A stretch of DNA of 64,000 bases from Pyrocephalus nanus (Eukaryota; Chordata; Aves; Passeriformes; Tyrannidae): assembly GCA_038380795.1 (NCBI GenBank), contig CM076279.1, positions 8,385,001-8,449,000 on the forward strand. The letters run 5' to 3'. Of this stretch, positions 62,274-64,000 are shown piece by piece. Numbering within the stretch: position 1 is the stretch's first letter; each line of letters opens with the position of its first letter. The translations under genes were made by a program, and so were the position numbers. The notes below the pieces were generated by a model. It saw only the letters and a program-made list of their open reading frames with translations. It was not told the origin of the DNA and made no database searches.

Positions 62274-62569
62274 GTAAGATAACACAGAACTCCCGCTGGG
62301 GAACTGTTGCTTGGGGAAACTTCAATTTACTTTTTTTTTTACTGTAACACATTTACTTCATTTTGATACCAAGTGGATATTCAAAAAATACATATCGCGT
62401 TACCTCTTCCTCTGAGCTTCAATGACTTGCAGAGAGTACTTTTTACCTGCGCACCGCTGCCCGCTCCCTCAGCAGATGTGACCGTAATTACTACCCCGTT
62501 TTAACATTAAAAAAACCCCCGTTTTAAACCGTTTTCCTTAAAAAACGGGGGTCAGACCCCCCCTCGCCC

Positions 62570-62635
62570 TCACGTGATTTTCGCGCCATCAGCGCGCGCC
62601 GCCGCCGGTCACGTGTCCCTCCCCCCGGTCACGTG
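62570..62635. promoter_or_regulatory. Cluster of three CACGTG E-boxes
   Basis: TCACGTGA at 62570-62577 (the CLEAR/M-box form), and GTCACGTGTC with cores at 62610-62615 and 62630-62635. The last two are 20 bp apart within a short direct repeat. They lie at the left edge of the CpG-rich region before the zinc-finger-like gene. Candidate binders are bHLH-ZIP factors such as USF, MYC/MAX or TFEB; which one is unknown. Confidence 0.7.
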
Positions 62636-62668
62636 TCCCGTGTTTACCTCGGTCGGCACCGCGGAGGG

Positions 62669-62896
62669 TGAGGGATCGACTGAGGGACCGACTGAGGGAC
62701 CGACTGAGGGACCGACTGAGGGACCGACTGAGGGACCGACTGAGGGATCGACTGAGGGACCGACTGAGGGACCGACTGAGGGACCGACTGAGGGACCGAC
62801 TGAGGGACCGACTGAGGGACCGACTGAGGGACCGACTGAGGGATCGACTGAGGGACCGACTGAGGGATCGACTGAGGGATCGACTGAGGGACCGAG
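62669..62896 (+). repeat. 12-bp minisatellite, 18 units
   Basis: Eighteen units of GACTGAGGGACC or GACTGAGGGATC in perfect 12-bp register (GACTG at 62678 through 62882). Each has one CpG at the unit boundary. Because 12 is divisible by 3, it opens long artificial frames (TEGP or RDRL repeats) which are not taken as genes. Confidence 0.97.
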
Positions 62897-62999
62897 CCCG
62901 GGGGCAGCGGGAGCGGGACGGGCTGAGGGCTGAGGGGACGGTGCCGGGGGAGGACTTGTCGCCTCTCGGGGGTGGCGTGAAGCGGGACTGTCCCCCCTT

Positions 63000-63515
63000 G
63001 GGCGGAGTGAGAGGCTCTTCTCCCCGCCTCGGTGGCGGCTGTGTGAGGGCTTCTTCCCCCCTCAGAGGCGGCTGTGTGAGGAGCTCTTCTCCCCCTGCCT
63101 GGCGCGGCGGCGTTAGGGGTTCGTCCCCACTTCAGGGGCGGCTGTGTGAGGGACCTTTCCCCCCCTCAGGGGCGGCTGTGTGAGGGACCTTTCCCCCCCT
63201 CAGGGGCGGCTGTGTGAGGGGCTTTTCTCCCTCCTCAGGGGTGGTTTTATGAGGGACCTTTTTCCCCCTCAGGGGCGGCTGTGTGAGGGACCTTTTCCCT
63301 CCTCAGGGGTGGTTTTATGAGGGGCTTTTCCCCACCCTCAGGGGCAACTGTGTGAGGGGCTTTTCTCCCTCCTCAAGGGTGGTTGTATGAGGGGCTTTTC
63401 CCCCCTCAGGGGTGGCTGTGTGAGAGGCTTTTCTCCCCCCTCAGGGGTGGTGGCATCAGGGGCTTCTCCCCCTCTCAGAGGGGCTGTGTGAGCAGCTTTT
63501 CCCCCCTGTCAGGGG
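63000..63515 (+). repeat. Degenerate minisatellite of about 34-36 bp
   Basis: Around 14 diverged copies of a unit containing 'ggcggctgtgtgaggg' and 'cctttccccccctcaggg'. Unit length varies around 35 bp (GGCGGCT-type starts at about 63034, 63067, 63137, 63171 and 63205). CpGs are lost progressively to the right, where GGCGGC becomes GGTGGT. Probably in the first intron or 5' UTR of the zinc-finger-like gene. Confidence 0.9.
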
Positions 63516-63646
63516 TAGGTGTTTGACATCTGAGGAGCCAAAAGAGTGTGGCTGTCACCCCGCTGTGGTGGCTCAGAACACTGAGGTATTACCTCTTCTT
63601 CTGAGCTGCCCCTCACTAAAGCCCTTCCTTTATTTCCAGGCTCACC

Positions 63647-64000
63647 ATGTCCCTGCCAGCAAAGAGGTGTGGAAGGCCCCCGGTGTTGTCCTTCCTGGAA
63701 AAGAAAAAGAGGAAGCAAAGTCTTGACAGAAGAAGGGGGAAAACGAGGATTTATGTGGGCAATCACATTGAGCGATGGCTGACACTAAAGGAGAAGTTGG
63801 ATTTCAGGAACGATGCAGAAGTTGCAGGGTTTTTATTGGACTTGTGAGTACATTGTCACAGCACTTCTCTGTTTAATAATGTCAAGTAAATAGTCCTGGG
63901 TGTTGATGCCAGTTGTGTGTTTCCTTGCTAGGTATGACAGCCACGACCCATTGTCAAAAGCCCCGCTCTGTCCCCTCCCTGAGGGTGTCAGAAGGATCAC
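63647..64000 (+). CDS. ZNF692/ZNF653-like protein, N-terminal exons (runs off the right edge)
   Basis: Exon 63640-63843 (acceptor TTTCCAG, ATG at 63647, donor TT|GTGAGT), then an exon from 63932 onward (acceptor CCTTGCTAG). They join in frame to give at least 88 residues starting MSLPAKRCGRPPVLSF. A lysine/arginine-rich segment (KKKRKQSLDRRRGKTR) is followed by RIYVGNHIERWLTLKEKL and AEVAGFLLDLYDSHDPL. This matches the N-terminal pattern of ZNF692, ZNF653 and related C2H2 proteins (RR-x-K-R-I-x-x-G-x3-W-x2-LKE-x-L ... FLLD-x-Y). The zinc fingers would be encoded right of the window. Likely a nuclear DNA-binding repressor by family; the exact orthologue is not settled, so no symbol is given. 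Confidence 0.7.

Larger units (their letters stand above)
59276..62500. other. Largely unassigned region after U6, with two exon candidates
   Basis: AT-rich and mostly non-coding. Apart from the exon candidates at 60072-60164 and 62233-62273 I recognised nothing. A T-run lies at 59959-59973. The open frame at 61768-61980 and the splice-flanked block at 59769-59846 are not supported by any family signature. Confidence 0.5.

Noticed and set aside
62574..63183. Long plus-strand frames made of TEGP or RDRL repeats
   Set aside because: The 12-bp unit length keeps any frame open; the product is a translation of the minisatellite with no independent support.
1..64000. CRISPR arrays, bacterial operons, phage or plasmid features
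   Set aside because: The window is spliced vertebrate DNA; the regular repeats seen are minisatellites without spacers.

Overview
This is animal nuclear DNA, almost certainly from a bird. Four multi-exon protein-coding genes can be rebuilt exon by exon from intact splice sites and continuous reading frames. Their order and orientation (OGFOD3 -, HEXD +, CYBC1 -, NARF +) match the conserved block on human 17q25.3. About a dozen interspersed CR1-type LINE 3' ends, with the typical avian tail resembling 'ATTCTGTGATTCTGTGA', point to a bird. Short introns and GC-rich promoters would fit a gene-dense microchromosome. The species cannot be settled from sequence reading alone.

Layout. 1-13560: the 5' two thirds of OGFOD3 on the minus strand; six coding exons are seen and the catalytic 3' exons lie beyond the left edge. 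13561-13841: a 281-bp GC-rich divergent promoter. 13842-22403: HEXD, a complete 467-residue cytosolic hexosaminidase in 12 exons. 22806-33900: CYBC1, a complete 190-residue protein on the minus strand, arranged tail-to-tail with HEXD and starting in a CpG-rich promoter at about 33.8-34.0 kb. 34.0-38.9 kb: intergenic, with CR1 pieces and simple repeats. 38.9-54.7 kb: NARF, a complete 459-residue hydrogenase-like Fe-S protein in 11 coding exons. 56.3-59.3 kb: an RNA polymerase III cluster with tRNA-Gln(TTG), tRNA-Gln(CTG) and initiator tRNA-Met on the minus strand and a U6 snRNA with a recognisable promoter on the plus strand. 59.3-62.5 kb: mostly unassigned, with two phase-compatible orphan exon candidates. 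62.5-64.0 kb: a CpG-rich promoter with three E-boxes and two minisatellites, leading into the first coding exons of a ZNF692/ZNF653-like gene that runs off the right edge.

The genes are housekeeping neighbours rather than a pathway: a membrane 2-oxoglutarate oxygenase-like protein, a glycosidase, a chaperone for the phagocyte NADPH oxidase cytochrome, and a prelamin-A-binding Fe-S protein. I saw no convincing undescribed multi-gene system.

The most unusual local structures are: (i) a 22-bp minisatellite that has copied the HEXD exon-1 splice donor twelve times in exact register; (ii) a perfect 36-bp hairpin with a 3-nt loop in a CYBC1 intron; (iii) a perfect 7x10-bp G-rich array just upstream of the NARF start exon; (iv) two minisatellites and an E-box cluster at the zinc-finger-like promoter; (v) a pair of orphan exons.
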